This document shows, in pieces, positions 14,380 through 21,882 of a stretch of 22,843 bases of DNA; the first letter of the stretch is position 1; the number at the start of each line of letters is the position of its first letter. Both the position numbers and the translations under genes were made by a program. Origin of the DNA: CAZMGG01 sp964565715 (GTDB lineage: Bacteria > Planctomycetota > UBA1135 > UBA2386); contig CAZMGG010000091.1 in the NCBI GenBank assembly GCA_964565715.1, forward strand, positions 1 through 22,843, given 5' to 3'. The notes under the pieces were generated by a model. That model was given only the letters and a program-made list of their open reading frames with translations, had not been told where the DNA came from and did no database searches.

Positions 14380-16520
14380 AGATCCTGGCTCAGCGCCCAG
14401 CCGAGCCAGTCCGGGAACAGCGTGTAGTTCGCCATCCGGGTGAGCTGCGGCGCCACCGGTTCGTGGCGGCGGGACAGCAGGCCCAGCCCGCGCAGGGCGC
14501 CGGCCCGCAGCGGCGGGTCGTCGGCGGTGCACAGCGCCAGCAGGCGGGCGTGGGCCTCCCAGGAGCCCACCAGGCCGATCGCCGCGGCGGCGCTGCCGCG
14601 TACCGCCGGGTTCAGGTCGGTGCGCGCCGCCAGTTCCAGCGCCCGCAGGTCCTCGGCCTCACGGGCCACCGCGCCCAGCACCTCGGCGGCGGTGCCGCGG
14701 ACGAAGGTGCAGTCGTCGGCGGCCAGCGCCGCGCGCACCAGTTCATTGGCGCCGGCCTGGCCGAGCAGCCCGAGCGCCTGCAGGGCGGCGCTGCGGGTGG
14801 TGGAGGACTCCTCGCGCATCGCCTGGGCCAGCACCGGCAGCGCGTCGCGGTCGCGCAGCAGACCCATCGCCAGCAGCCAGGCCCCGGCCAGGTCGCGGTT
14901 GGATTCCTTGCCCGCCATCTGCCGCACCAGGGCGCGGGCGGCGGCATCGTCGCGCTCGCGGCCCCACAGGCCGAGGCCCAGCGCCGCCCAGGCCCGCAGG
15001 GGCCGGCGGCCGAACTCGACCTGTTCGGACAGGAACGGGCCGGCGGCCGGGCCGCCGTGCTCGCCGATCGCCACCAGCAGGAATGCGCGGGCCAGCAGTT
15101 CGCGTTCCAGCTCGAACGCGGTCATCAGGGCCGGCAGGGCCAGCGGGTGCCGGCTGCGGCCGAGCGCCAGCGCCGCCGAGCGGCGCACGTCGAGCGCGCG
15201 GGTGGCGAGCGCCTTGGTCAGGTCCTGCACCGAGGCGGCATCGGCGTCGGCGCCCAGCGCCTCGGCGGCGCGGGCCCGCAGCACCGTGTTGCCGCGGCCG
15301 GCCAGCAGCGTGCGGCTCCGTTCGCGCAGGCGCGGCGAGTCGCCGCCGAGGCCGAAGGTGAGGGCGCCCTGGGCGGCGGCGTTGCCGTCGTGCAGCCCGG
15401 CGCTGGCCACCGCGTCGGCGTCGGGCCGGCCCTGCGGCGCCGGATCGACCGCCAGGGCCAGCAGCGCGTAGGCGTGCAGGTTCTGGGTGCCGAGCGGACC
15501 GGTGCCGACGGCGAGGTGCAGCAACAGGTGGCGCGCCTCGGCGGAGCCCTGGGCGCCGAGCGCCAGGACCGCGGCGATGCGCACCTCCTGGTGCGAGTCG
15601 AGCAGGCGCGCGCGCAGCAGGCTCACGTCACCGCCGGCGCGGCCATGGGCCAGCACCGCGGCCCGCCGCACCTGCGGCTGCGGATCGGTGAGGCCGCGTT
15701 CGAGGGCCGCGCGGATCGGCGGGGTGGCCACCGGCGGCGGGAACGTGTGCGGCAGGGCGGCGGCGGGCAGGCGTACTGGCTGCGGCGGCAGGAACGCGCG
15801 GGCGTTCCAGTCCCAGAAGGCGTGCCAGTGCTCGGCCTCCAGGTTCACCACCGGCGTCGCCCCGGGCTGCCGGCGATCCGCGGTCCTGGCGGCGGCCGCC
15901 GTGGTGGCGCGGCCGTCGCGAGCGCGGGCATCGGCGGCGGCGTCGCGCGTGGGCGAACGGCCGGCGCCGGGCCGACTGCCATCGTCCGGCCCGTCCCAGC
16001 GCGGCGGGGGCGGCGGCGGGGGCGGCGGCGGCTCGTTGCCGCGCTGGTTGCGCGTGTTCCGGGGGGGGCCCTGGATCCGGGCGGCGTCGGCGAGGCTCAG
16101 CCCGTGCGCATCGAGCCAGGCCAGCAGTTCGGGATGTCCGCCCAGCTCGGCGACGAAGGCGTGGTTCTGGTGGCGGGCCACCGCCGCGGTGAGCTCGCCG
16201 TGGCCGGTGCGGTCCAGCAGGAACGCCACCGCGCAGCGCCGGCCGTCGTCGTCGACGAAGCAGGGGATGCGTTCGCCGGGGAAGCGGTCGGAGCGGCCGA
16301 AGTCGGCCAGCAGGCGGTAGTCGCGCAGCAGGTCGATCACCTTGCGCCGGGCCTCGGCGCGGGCCGGGTCCACCGGCGCCGGCGCGGCCCGCAGTTCGCC
16401 CTCCACGCGGCGGTAGTGCTCGATCAGGTCCGCGACGTCGAAGCGGGCCGAGGTGTCGGGCTGGGCCTGGGCCAGCAGGGACGCACTGAGCAGGAGGCCG
16501 GCGAGAGAGCGGTGGGTCAT
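14376..16520 (-). CDS. Exported HEAT-repeat protein with polyproline linker
   Basis: The 714-residue protein starts with a signal peptide (MTHRSLAGLLLSASLLAQAQ). Residues about 28-150 form a small domain, RIPCFVDDDGRRCAVAFLL through LLAWLDAHGLSLADAARIQ, seen in exported proteins of several phyla and not functionally understood; C87 and C96 could form a disulfide. A run of ten prolines (164-173) and a low-complexity Arg/Ala/Asp-rich stretch follow. From about residue 255 to the end there are helical repeats of HEAT/PBS-lyase type, such as PQVRRAAVLAHGRAG, EVRIAAVLALGAQG and TRSAALQALGLLGQAG. These scaffolds bind proteins; the partner is unknown. The polyproline codons and an eight-G run (16061-16068) are slippage-prone, but the frame is open throughout. 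The ATG at 16520 is chosen because it begins the signal peptide. Confidence 0.85.
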   Translation of the reverse strand: MTHRSLAGLLLSASLLAQAQPDTSARFDVADLIEHYRRVEGELRAAPAPVDPARAEARRKVIDLLRDYRLLADFGRSDRFPGERIPCFVDDDGRRCAVAFLLDRTGHGELTAAVARHQNHAFVAELGGHPELLAWLDAHGLSLADAARIQGPPRNTRNQRGNEPPPPPPPPPPRWDGPDDGSRPGAGRSPTRDAAADARARDGRATTAAAARTADRRQPGATPVVNLEAEHWHAFWDWNARAFLPPQPVRLPAAALPHTFPPPVATPPIRAALERGLTDPQPQVRRAAVLAHGRAGGDVSLLRARLLDSHQEVRIAAVLALGAQGSAEARHLLLHLAVGTGPLGTQNLHAYALLALAVDPAPQGRPDADAVASAGLHDGNAAAQGALTFGLGGDSPRLRERSRTLLAGRGNTVLRARAAEALGADADAASVQDLTKALATRALDVRRSAALALGRSRHPLALPALMTAFELERELLARAFLLVAIGEHGGPAAGPFLSEQVEFGRRPLRAWAALGLGLWGRERDDAAARALVRQMAGKESNRDLAGAWLLAMGLLRDRDALPVLAQAMREESSTTRSAALQALGLLGQAGANELVRAALAADDCTFVRGTAAEVLGAVAREAEDLRALELAARTDLNPAVRGSAAAAIGLVGSWEAHARLLALCTADDPPLRAGALRGLGLLSRRHEPVAPQLTRMANYTLFPDWLGWALSQDL

Positions 16521-16636
16521 GGGCAGGAGTGGGTCAGGGCGGCGGGGGCACCGCACGGCGCCCGCCGTTGGCAACCGCCGTGCCGTCTCGCCTGGCGCGC
16601 CGGCCCGGGCGACGGCCGTCCTCCTGCGAACGCCGG

Positions 16637-16652
16637 GTTACGCGACCGTAAC
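16637..16652. promoter_or_regulatory. Inverted repeat GTTACG-N4-CGTAAC, possible operator
   Basis: Six-base perfect arms (16637-16642 and 16647-16652) flank the spacer CGAC. It lies about 30 bases upstream of the hydrolase -10-like box, a usual place for a regulator site. It is relatively AT-rich for its surroundings. The regulator is unknown. Confidence 0.35.
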
Positions 16653-16680
16653 GACACGCGCAAACGCCACGCTGCGGCGG

Positions 16681-16686
16681 CATACT
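16681..16686 (+). promoter_or_regulatory. Candidate -10 element of the hydrolase/GT-C operon
   Basis: CATACT matches four of six bases of TATAAT and ends eight bases before the GTG at 16695. No Shine-Dalgarno sequence follows it. No good -35 is seen at the right distance. Confidence 0.35.
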
Positions 16687-16694
16687 CCCGGCCC

Positions 16695-17504
16695 GTGGGC
16701 CGGCGGATGCTGCATCTCCTGCTGCTGTTGTTGCTGGGATACCTGTTGCTGGTGGCGACGGTCTGGCTGCTGCAGGGCTTCCTGGTGTTCCCCGGCGCCG
16801 GGCGCGGCGACCGCGGCCTGCCCGACCTGCCGTCCCTGCGCAGCGGCACCCTGCAGCGGCCCGGCGGCGAGACCTTCCGGACGGTGACCGTGCGGTCGCC
16901 CGCGCCGCGCGGCTTCGCGCTGCTGTTCGGCGGCAACGGTGAGGACCTGACCAGTCTCGCGTACCAGGCGGCCGAGCTGGCCCGGCACCGGCTGGTGGTG
17001 CTGGCCGCCGAGTTCCCGGGCTATGGCCTCAGTCAGGGCATGCCGACGGTGGCTTCCATCCTGGAATGCGCCGAAGTGGCGGCCCGGGCGGCCGCGTCCC
17101 AGGCGCGCCAGGAAGGGCTGCCGCTGCTGGTCGCCGGTTCCTCGCTGGGCAGCTTCGCCGCGGTGCACGTGGCGGCCTGTGGCACCGGCGAGCGCCTGCT
17201 GCTGCGCTCGCCGCCCACGACGCTGGCCGCCGCCGCCGATGCGCGCTTCTGGTGGCTGCCGGTGCGCTGGCTCCTGCGCCACGGCTTCGACAACCTCACG
17301 CCGGCGCCGCGCGTGGCCGTTCCGGCCCTGGTGCTGCACGGCGACCGGGATCGCATCGTGCCCCTGGCGCTCGGCCAGGAACTGGCGACCGCGCTGCCGC
17401 AGGGGCGCCTGGTGACGATTGCCGGCTGCGGCCACAACGACCTCGGCTGGGGGCCGGACGGGCCCGGCGGGCCCGCGGTGGCGGCCTTCCTGGACGGTCG
17501 ATGA
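16695..17504 (+). CDS. Membrane-anchored alpha/beta hydrolase
   Basis: The 269-residue protein starts with a short basic patch and a hydrophobic segment (about residues 5-28), a signal anchor, followed by a hydrolase domain on the far side of the membrane. The alpha/beta-hydrolase order is clear: FGGNG oxyanion region (78-82), FPGYGLSQG (107-115), nucleophile Ser150 in AGSSLGSF, acid Asp219 in LHGDRDRIVPL and base His247 in GCGHNDLGW. It resembles the ABHD13/Bem46-like group of serine hydrolases; the substrate is unknown. I prefer the GTG at 16695 because it adds GRR before the hydrophobic stretch and sits eight bases after a -10-like box; the in-frame ATG at 16707 is the alternative. Its TGA overlaps the ATG of the next gene (ATGA), so translation of the two is coupled. 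Confidence 0.85.
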   Translation: MGRRMLHLLLLLLLGYLLLVATVWLLQGFLVFPGAGRGDRGLPDLPSLRSGTLQRPGGETFRTVTVRSPAPRGFALLFGGNGEDLTSLAYQAAELARHRLVVLAAEFPGYGLSQGMPTVASILECAEVAARAAASQARQEGLPLLVAGSSLGSFAAVHVAACGTGERLLLRSPPTTLAAAADARFWWLPVRWLLRHGFDNLTPAPRVAVPALVLHGDRDRIVPLALGQELATALPQGRLVTIAGCGHNDLGWGPDGPGGPAVAAFLDGR

Positions 17505-19285
17505 ACATGCGTCCAGGGCACCTCACCGCCGGGCTGCTGCTGGCGGCGGTGGCGGCGCACGGGCTGTGGCGCGTGCTGGCGCCGGCCGACACCGAGCCGG
17601 CGGTGCTCCTGCGCGACGATGCCTACTACTACTTCGTCTGGGCGGAGAACCTCGCCGCCGGCCGCGGCCCCGAGGTCTCGCCCGGCATCGCCACCAACGG
17701 CGTGCAGATCCTGTGGGGCCTGCTGCTGGTGCCGCTGGTCTGGCTCGGCGGCGGCGACGCCCTGCCGCAGACCGCGCCGGCCCTGGGGCTCCTGCTGCAT
17801 GCCCTGGCCGGCGTGCTGCTGGCCGGTGCCGGTGCGTATCGCCCGGCCGCCTGGGGCGTCGCCGCGTTGCTGGGCCTCAACCCGTTCCTGCTGCGCGAGG
17901 CGCAGAACGGCCAGGAGACGGCGCTGGCCGTGCTGCTGCTGGTCGTGCTGTGGCGGCTGCGACACGCCCGCGCGCGTTGCTTCCTGCCGGTGGCGGCGCT
18001 GCTCCTGCTGGCCCGCGCCGACCTGCTCGGCTTCGCCCTCGGCTTCGGCTGGCTGCGCGGGGGCTGCCGCGGTGTGCTGGTGACCGGGGTCGCCGCCCTG
18101 CTGCCGTGGGCGATGCTGAACCTCGCGTTCGGCGGGACGGTGCTGCCGCAGTCCGGCACGGCGATCCCGTGGCAGTGCTGGGAGGCGTTCCTCGCCACCG
18201 GGCCCTCGTCCGGCGACTGGCTCCGGCAGCTCTGGTGGTACCTGCGGCCGGTGCTGCTCGGCGCGCCGTGGGCGCAGACCCAGCCGGTCGGCCTCGCGGT
18301 GCTGGTGTGGAGCGCCATGCGTGGCGTGCCGCTGGCGCGGCCGCTCGGCACGCTGCTGCTGCTCGGCGGGCTGCTCGGCATGGCGTTCGGCAAGCAGGAC
18401 CTGCTGGTGCCGGTCCTGGCCGGCGGCCTCCTTGGGCGCTGGCCCCGCGGTCCGCAGGTCGGGCGCCGCACGGCCGCGGCCCTGCTGTTCGGCTGCGTCG
18501 CGCTGCTGCTGCTCCACTACCCCCTGCGGCTGTATCCCCGCGGCTACTATCTCGCGCCGCTGGCGGTGGCCGGCGCGCTGGCGTTGCTGCGCCTGCGCCG
18601 GCAGCGCGGGCTACTGCTGGTCGCCTTCGTGCTGACGCTGCTGCTGGCGCGGCCGCAGGACGCGGTGCTGCCACAGCGCGGCATGGCACTGTGCGGCCAC
18701 ACGCTGCGCCTCGTGCTGCCCACCGGCGAACCGGTGGGCAGCTTCAACTCCGGCATCGTCACCTTCCATCACCCCGGTCCCGTGTTCAACCTGGACGGCG
18801 CCGTGGACCCCGACTCGTTGCGGGCGCTGCAGGCCCGCGCGCTCACCGAGTTGCTCGACCGGCGCGACGTGCGCTTCCTGGTGGACGGAGCGCACCAGTT
18901 CGAGCCCGGCCCGGGTCTGCATCGCTGCGGCCGCTACTTCCACCCGGGCTTCACGGCGGACGCCGACCTGCAGGAGGTGGCGCGCTTCCAGGCGGCGGGG
19001 GAACTGCCCTTCGTGCTCTTCTGGCGGCGCGGCCGCGGCGTGCCGCCGCCGCTGCCGGCCAGGGCCCGTGACCTCGGGCCCGGCCCCGACGGCACCTGGC
19101 GCGTGCTGTGGCCCGGCCGGAGCGGTGCCCGGCTGTGGGCCGAGATCGACGGCGAGCGCCTCGATCTGATCGATGCCGCCGGACCCTCGGCCCACGTGCT
19201 CGAACTGCCGCGCCGCAGCTCCCAGCGCCTCGTCCTGCGCACTGCGGACCGCACCGCGCCGGAACTGGATCTGCCGCCCTTGTGA
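17501..19285 (+). CDS. GT-C-type polytopic membrane protein, putative glycosyltransferase
   Basis: The 594-residue protein has about ten hydrophobic segments between residues 9 and 385 and a soluble C-terminal part of about 200 residues. After the first membrane segment comes LLRDDAYYYFVWAENLAAGRG (motif at about 37-57), with the Asp39-Asp40 pair in the first extracytoplasmic loop as in GT-C glycosyltransferases that use lipid-linked sugar donors. SPGIATNGVQILWG is the following conserved loop. The FNLDGAVDP stretch in the C-terminal domain is also seen in similar planctomycete membrane proteins. The acceptor and sugar are unknown, and activity is inferred only from the fold and the aspartates. 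The start ATG overlaps the stop of the hydrolase gene, so the two are probably expressed together. Its TGA stop lies within the -35 element of the next gene. Confidence 0.75.
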   Translation: MNMRPGHLTAGLLLAAVAAHGLWRVLAPADTEPAVLLRDDAYYYFVWAENLAAGRGPEVSPGIATNGVQILWGLLLVPLVWLGGGDALPQTAPALGLLLHALAGVLLAGAGAYRPAAWGVAALLGLNPFLLREAQNGQETALAVLLLVVLWRLRHARARCFLPVAALLLLARADLLGFALGFGWLRGGCRGVLVTGVAALLPWAMLNLAFGGTVLPQSGTAIPWQCWEAFLATGPSSGDWLRQLWWYLRPVLLGAPWAQTQPVGLAVLVWSAMRGVPLARPLGTLLLLGGLLGMAFGKQDLLVPVLAGGLLGRWPRGPQVGRRTAAALLFGCVALLLLHYPLRLYPRGYYLAPLAVAGALALLRLRRQRGLLLVAFVLTLLLARPQDAVLPQRGMALCGHTLRLVLPTGEPVGSFNSGIVTFHHPGPVFNLDGAVDPDSLRALQARALTELLDRRDVRFLVDGAHQFEPGPGLHRCGRYFHPGFTADADLQEVARFQAAGELPFVLFWRRGRGVPPPLPARARDLGPGPDGTWRVLWPGRSGARLWAEIDGERLDLIDAAGPSAHVLELPRRSSQRLVLRTADRTAPELDLPPL

Positions 19286-19308
19286 GGGCTTCCCCGGCTG
19301 CCTCTAAT
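19280..19308 (+). promoter_or_regulatory. Promoter of the fructose-1,6-bisphosphatase gene
   Basis: TTGTGA (19280-19285), a 17-base spacer and TCTAAT (19303-19308) make the best promoter match in the window. The ATG is only 10 bases after the -10 box, so the transcript should be leaderless or have a leader of a few bases. The -35 contains the stop codon of the GT-C gene. Confidence 0.6.
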
Positions 19309-19318
19309 CCGGCCGGCC

Positions 19319-20305
19319 ATGACCTCTCGCATCACCCTCAGCGAACAGTTCTACCGCGACCAGTCCAAGCACCCCGGCGCGTCGGGCGGCCTGTCGACGA
19401 TCCTCAACCGCTTCAGCCTCGCCGGCCGGATGATCGCCAGCGAGATCATGCGCGCGGGCTTCGTCGGCAAGCTCGGCTACACCGGCACCACCAACGTGCA
19501 GGACGAGAACGTCCGCGCGCTCGACGTGATCGCCAACGACATCGTCAACCAGGTGTTCGAGAACGTGCCGATGGTGGCGGCGATGGCCAGCGAGGAGATG
19601 GAGGACATCCTGCCGATGAACAGCAGGGAGGGCACCTACGTCATCACCCACGACCCCCTGGACGGCTCCTCCAACGTCGACGTCGACGGCCAGATGGGCA
19701 CCATCTTCGGCATCTACCGCCGCAAGACGCCGATCGGCGAGCCGGTGACCCTGGCCGACTTCCAGCAGCCCGGCCGCGACCTGGTCGCCGCCGGCTACGT
19801 GCTCTACGGCCCGAGCACGATGTACGTCTACACCGCCGGCGGCGCGGTCAACGGCTTCACGCTGGACCGCTCGATCGGCACGTTCTTCCTGACCCACCCG
19901 GAGATCCGCATCCGCGAGGGCGAGGGCACCTACTCGGTGAACGAGTCCAACGAGGGCAAGTGGGACGACAAGACCCGGGCCCTGGTGCAGGCCTACCGCG
20001 CCGGCAAGAACGCCTGCGGCAAGCGCTCGGCCCGCTACAGCGGCGCCATGGTCGGCGACTTCCACCGCACGCTGATCAAGGGCGGCATCTTCATGTATCC
20101 CGGCGAGGTGAAGAAGCCGGACGGCAAGCTGCGCCTGCTCTACGAGAACGCGCCGCTGTCGATGGTCTGCGAGAAGACCGGCGGCATGGCCACCGATGGC
20201 CGCACGCGCATCCTGGACCTGGTGCCGCAGAAGCTGCACCAGCGCACGCCGCTGTTCCTCGGCAGCAAGGGCGACGTCGAGGAGGCGATGAAGGTGCTGG
20301 CGTAG
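19319..20305 (+). CDS. fbp: Fructose-1,6-bisphosphatase, class I
   Basis: The 328-residue enzyme removes the 1-phosphate of fructose-1,6-bisphosphate in gluconeogenesis, in the cytoplasm, using magnesium. Length and motifs fit class I: ASEEMED (90-96) and DPLDGSSNVD (112-121) carry metal-binding acidic residues, YSGAMVGDFHRTLIKGGIFMYP (signature at about 240-261) forms the substrate site, and Glu276 in YENAPLSM is the last metal ligand. The N-terminal ILNRFSLAGRMIASEI helix resembles the nucleotide-contacting region of the family, so AMP control is possible but not shown. No Shine-Dalgarno sequence precedes the ATG, and a well-formed promoter ends 10 bases before it. It is probably a single-gene transcript. 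It converges with the flavoprotein gene, leaving 12 bases between stops and no clear terminator. Confidence 0.96.
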   Translation: MTSRITLSEQFYRDQSKHPGASGGLSTILNRFSLAGRMIASEIMRAGFVGKLGYTGTTNVQDENVRALDVIANDIVNQVFENVPMVAAMASEEMEDILPMNSREGTYVITHDPLDGSSNVDVDGQMGTIFGIYRRKTPIGEPVTLADFQQPGRDLVAAGYVLYGPSTMYVYTAGGAVNGFTLDRSIGTFFLTHPEIRIREGEGTYSVNESNEGKWDDKTRALVQAYRAGKNACGKRSARYSGAMVGDFHRTLIKGGIFMYPGEVKKPDGKLRLLYENAPLSMVCEKTGGMATDGRTRILDLVPQKLHQRTPLFLGSKGDVEEAMKVLA

Positions 20306-20317
20306 GCCAGGCCGCCC

Positions 20318-21760
20318 TCAGACGGCGCAGCCGTTCGAGGCGCCCGCCAGCAGGTAGTCGATCACGTCGGCGGCGGAGTACGAGTCCCGGTCTGGCTGGC
20401 AGAAGCGCGCCACACCCAGGGCGTCGTCGCCGGCGGTGAACAGGGGCAGCTCCACCGCCCCGTCCTGACGCACCTGCGCCAGCCCGACGTTGGCGACCAG
20501 GGCATTGCACAGGCACTTGCGGCCGATGGTGGCGGCCGGATCGCCGCCCTTCGCGGCGTAGTCCGCCGACGCCTCGCCGGGACAGCGCCAGCCCACCGAG
20601 CCGTCGGCGCGCCGGTAGGCGTGTCGCAGGTAGCCGAGGTCGCAGCGCCGCTGCCGCTCGTCCTCGCTGCCCGGCTTCGCCATGGTGTTCTCCAGCTGTA
20701 ACACCTTGAAGGGGAAGCCGGTGGGGGAGGCCACCGGATCGGTGAACACCCGCAGGTTGCCCTGGCGACTCCGCCGCAGCACTTCCCGCCGCCACTCCGG
20801 CGTGATCCCGGATTCGTCGGCGAAGGCGAAGGCCGTGCCCACCTGGATGCCGGCGGCGCCCTCGGCCAGGGCCCGCGCCAGCCGCTCGGGCTCCGCGTGC
20901 GAACCGGCCAGCCAGAACGGCTTGCCGAACGCGCGGAAGGCCGCCAGATCCGCCACATCCTTGGGCCCGTAGACCGGCTCGCCCTGCTCGTTGAGAGCGG
21001 AACGCCCGCGCGGCGGCGCGTTGTGCCCGCCGGCCGTGGCGTTCTCGACGACGAAACCGAAGACCGCGCCCTCGCTCCGGCGGAGCAGGACGTTGGCGAC
21101 CACCTCGGTGGCGACGATCGCCAGGAATCGCGGCCGCGTCAGCGGCGGCGCCGCCGCGCCAAGCCACTCGGCCGGGTCGAAGCGCACCGCGTGCCCGTCG
21201 TCCGGCCTCGCGCCGGTCACGTCCAGCCGCAACTCCGCCGGCAGCCCCTGGGCCAGCCGGTCGAGGATGCCCGGGATGGCGACCGGCAGGCCGGCCCCCA
21301 TGCAGACGTAACCGACGCCGGCGAGCATGGCCCCGAACAGCGAAGGCAGCGTCGGCAGCTGGATTTTCTCCAGGTAGTTGATGCCCACCGGCCGGTCGTG
21401 GCCCTCGCGCGCCAGCCAGACCTCGACGAAGTTCGCCGCGACGGTCAGTTCGTCCAGGACCCCCGACGGCTGCTCGGTGAGGATCGGCTTGCCGCGGAAC
21501 GGCGCCTCGGCCGGCTTGCCACCGGGGATGAAGTACCGCTCCAGGATCCGCTCGGCGACGCCGGCGATGGGCAGGGCCGCCAGCCCTCGCCGCATGGCGC
21601 CATCCGGGTCGCCGAGCTGCAGCCGGCGGGTCAGGATGGTGTCGAGCGCGGTGCCCGACACGACGCCGAGCTGGCCGGCCCGCGCCACCGCGTTGGCCAG
21701 TTGCCAGCCGCTGACGCCGGCGCCCATGCCGCCCTGGATGATCTTCGGCAATTCGCTCAC
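20318..21760 (-). CDS. Nitronate-monooxygenase-like flavoprotein with cysteine-containing C-terminal extension
   Basis: The 480-residue protein has the FMN-binding TIM barrel of the nitronate monooxygenase / PfaD-like group. It starts IIQGGMGAGVSGWQLANAVARAGQLGVVSG, the first barrel strand and helix of the family, and has VENATAGGHNAPPRG (at about 238-252) with the catalytic-region His, and AAGIQVGTAFAFADESG as the phosphate-binding segment. It is longer than typical nitronate monooxygenases (about 310-370). The extra C-terminal part holds C373, C393, C416 and C418 (RRCDLGY, WRCPGEA, RKCLCNAL), a possible metal or iron-sulfur site. PfaD-type enoyl reductases of polyunsaturated fatty acid synthesis are another possible relative, but no such synthase genes are near. 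The start is GTG, six bases after a TAGCAT box. The natural substrate is unknown. Confidence 0.82.
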   Translation of the reverse strand: MSELPKIIQGGMGAGVSGWQLANAVARAGQLGVVSGTALDTILTRRLQLGDPDGAMRRGLAALPIAGVAERILERYFIPGGKPAEAPFRGKPILTEQPSGVLDELTVAANFVEVWLAREGHDRPVGINYLEKIQLPTLPSLFGAMLAGVGYVCMGAGLPVAIPGILDRLAQGLPAELRLDVTGARPDDGHAVRFDPAEWLGAAAPPLTRPRFLAIVATEVVANVLLRRSEGAVFGFVVENATAGGHNAPPRGRSALNEQGEPVYGPKDVADLAAFRAFGKPFWLAGSHAEPERLARALAEGAAGIQVGTAFAFADESGITPEWRREVLRRSRQGNLRVFTDPVASPTGFPFKVLQLENTMAKPGSEDERQRRCDLGYLRHAYRRADGSVGWRCPGEASADYAAKGGDPAATIGRKCLCNALVANVGLAQVRQDGAVELPLFTAGDDALGVARFCQPDRDSYSAADVIDYLLAGASNGCAV

Positions 21761-21766
21761 GGCGGC

Positions 21767-21772
21767 ATGCTA
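21767..21772 (-). promoter_or_regulatory. Candidate -10 element of the flavoprotein gene
   Basis: TAGCAT on the minus strand ends six bases before the GTG at 21760, placing the expected transcription start at or next to the start codon. No Shine-Dalgarno sequence and no clear -35 are visible. Confidence 0.4.
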
Positions 21773-21882
21773 GGCGCGTCTTCGGCCGTGGCCGAGTTCC
21801 CTGGCGTGAGATGGTGGTGGTGGGTCCAGTGCGGCGCTGAACTGCGCACCGTTGCAGCCCCTGCCTGCGCCAGTCGGCCCGT

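Larger units (their letters stand above)
16521..16694. other. Divergent intergenic region between HEAT-repeat and hydrolase genes
   Basis: This 174-base region carries the control signals for both genes. It contains an inverted repeat at 16637-16652 and a -10-like CATACT at 16681-16686. On the minus strand TTGCCA near 16570 is an isolated -35-like match without a good -10. No gene is seen. Confidence 0.4.

Noticed and set aside
16000..16040. GGC/GGG repeat tract as a microsatellite-type repeat
   Set aside because: It encodes the ten-proline linker of the HEAT-repeat protein on the minus strand and needs no separate explanation.
13698..16690. Plus-strand open frame running through the HEAT-repeat gene into the hydrolase
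   Set aside because: Its translation is low-complexity Arg/Gly/Ala-rich. The minus strand has a signal peptide and HEAT repeats. Only the end, from 16695, is a real gene.
21773..21882. GTGCG/CGCAC hairpin (21829-21849) as terminator of the YeiH-type gene
   Set aside because: There is no T-run after it and the loop is long; such pairings are expected by chance at this GC content.
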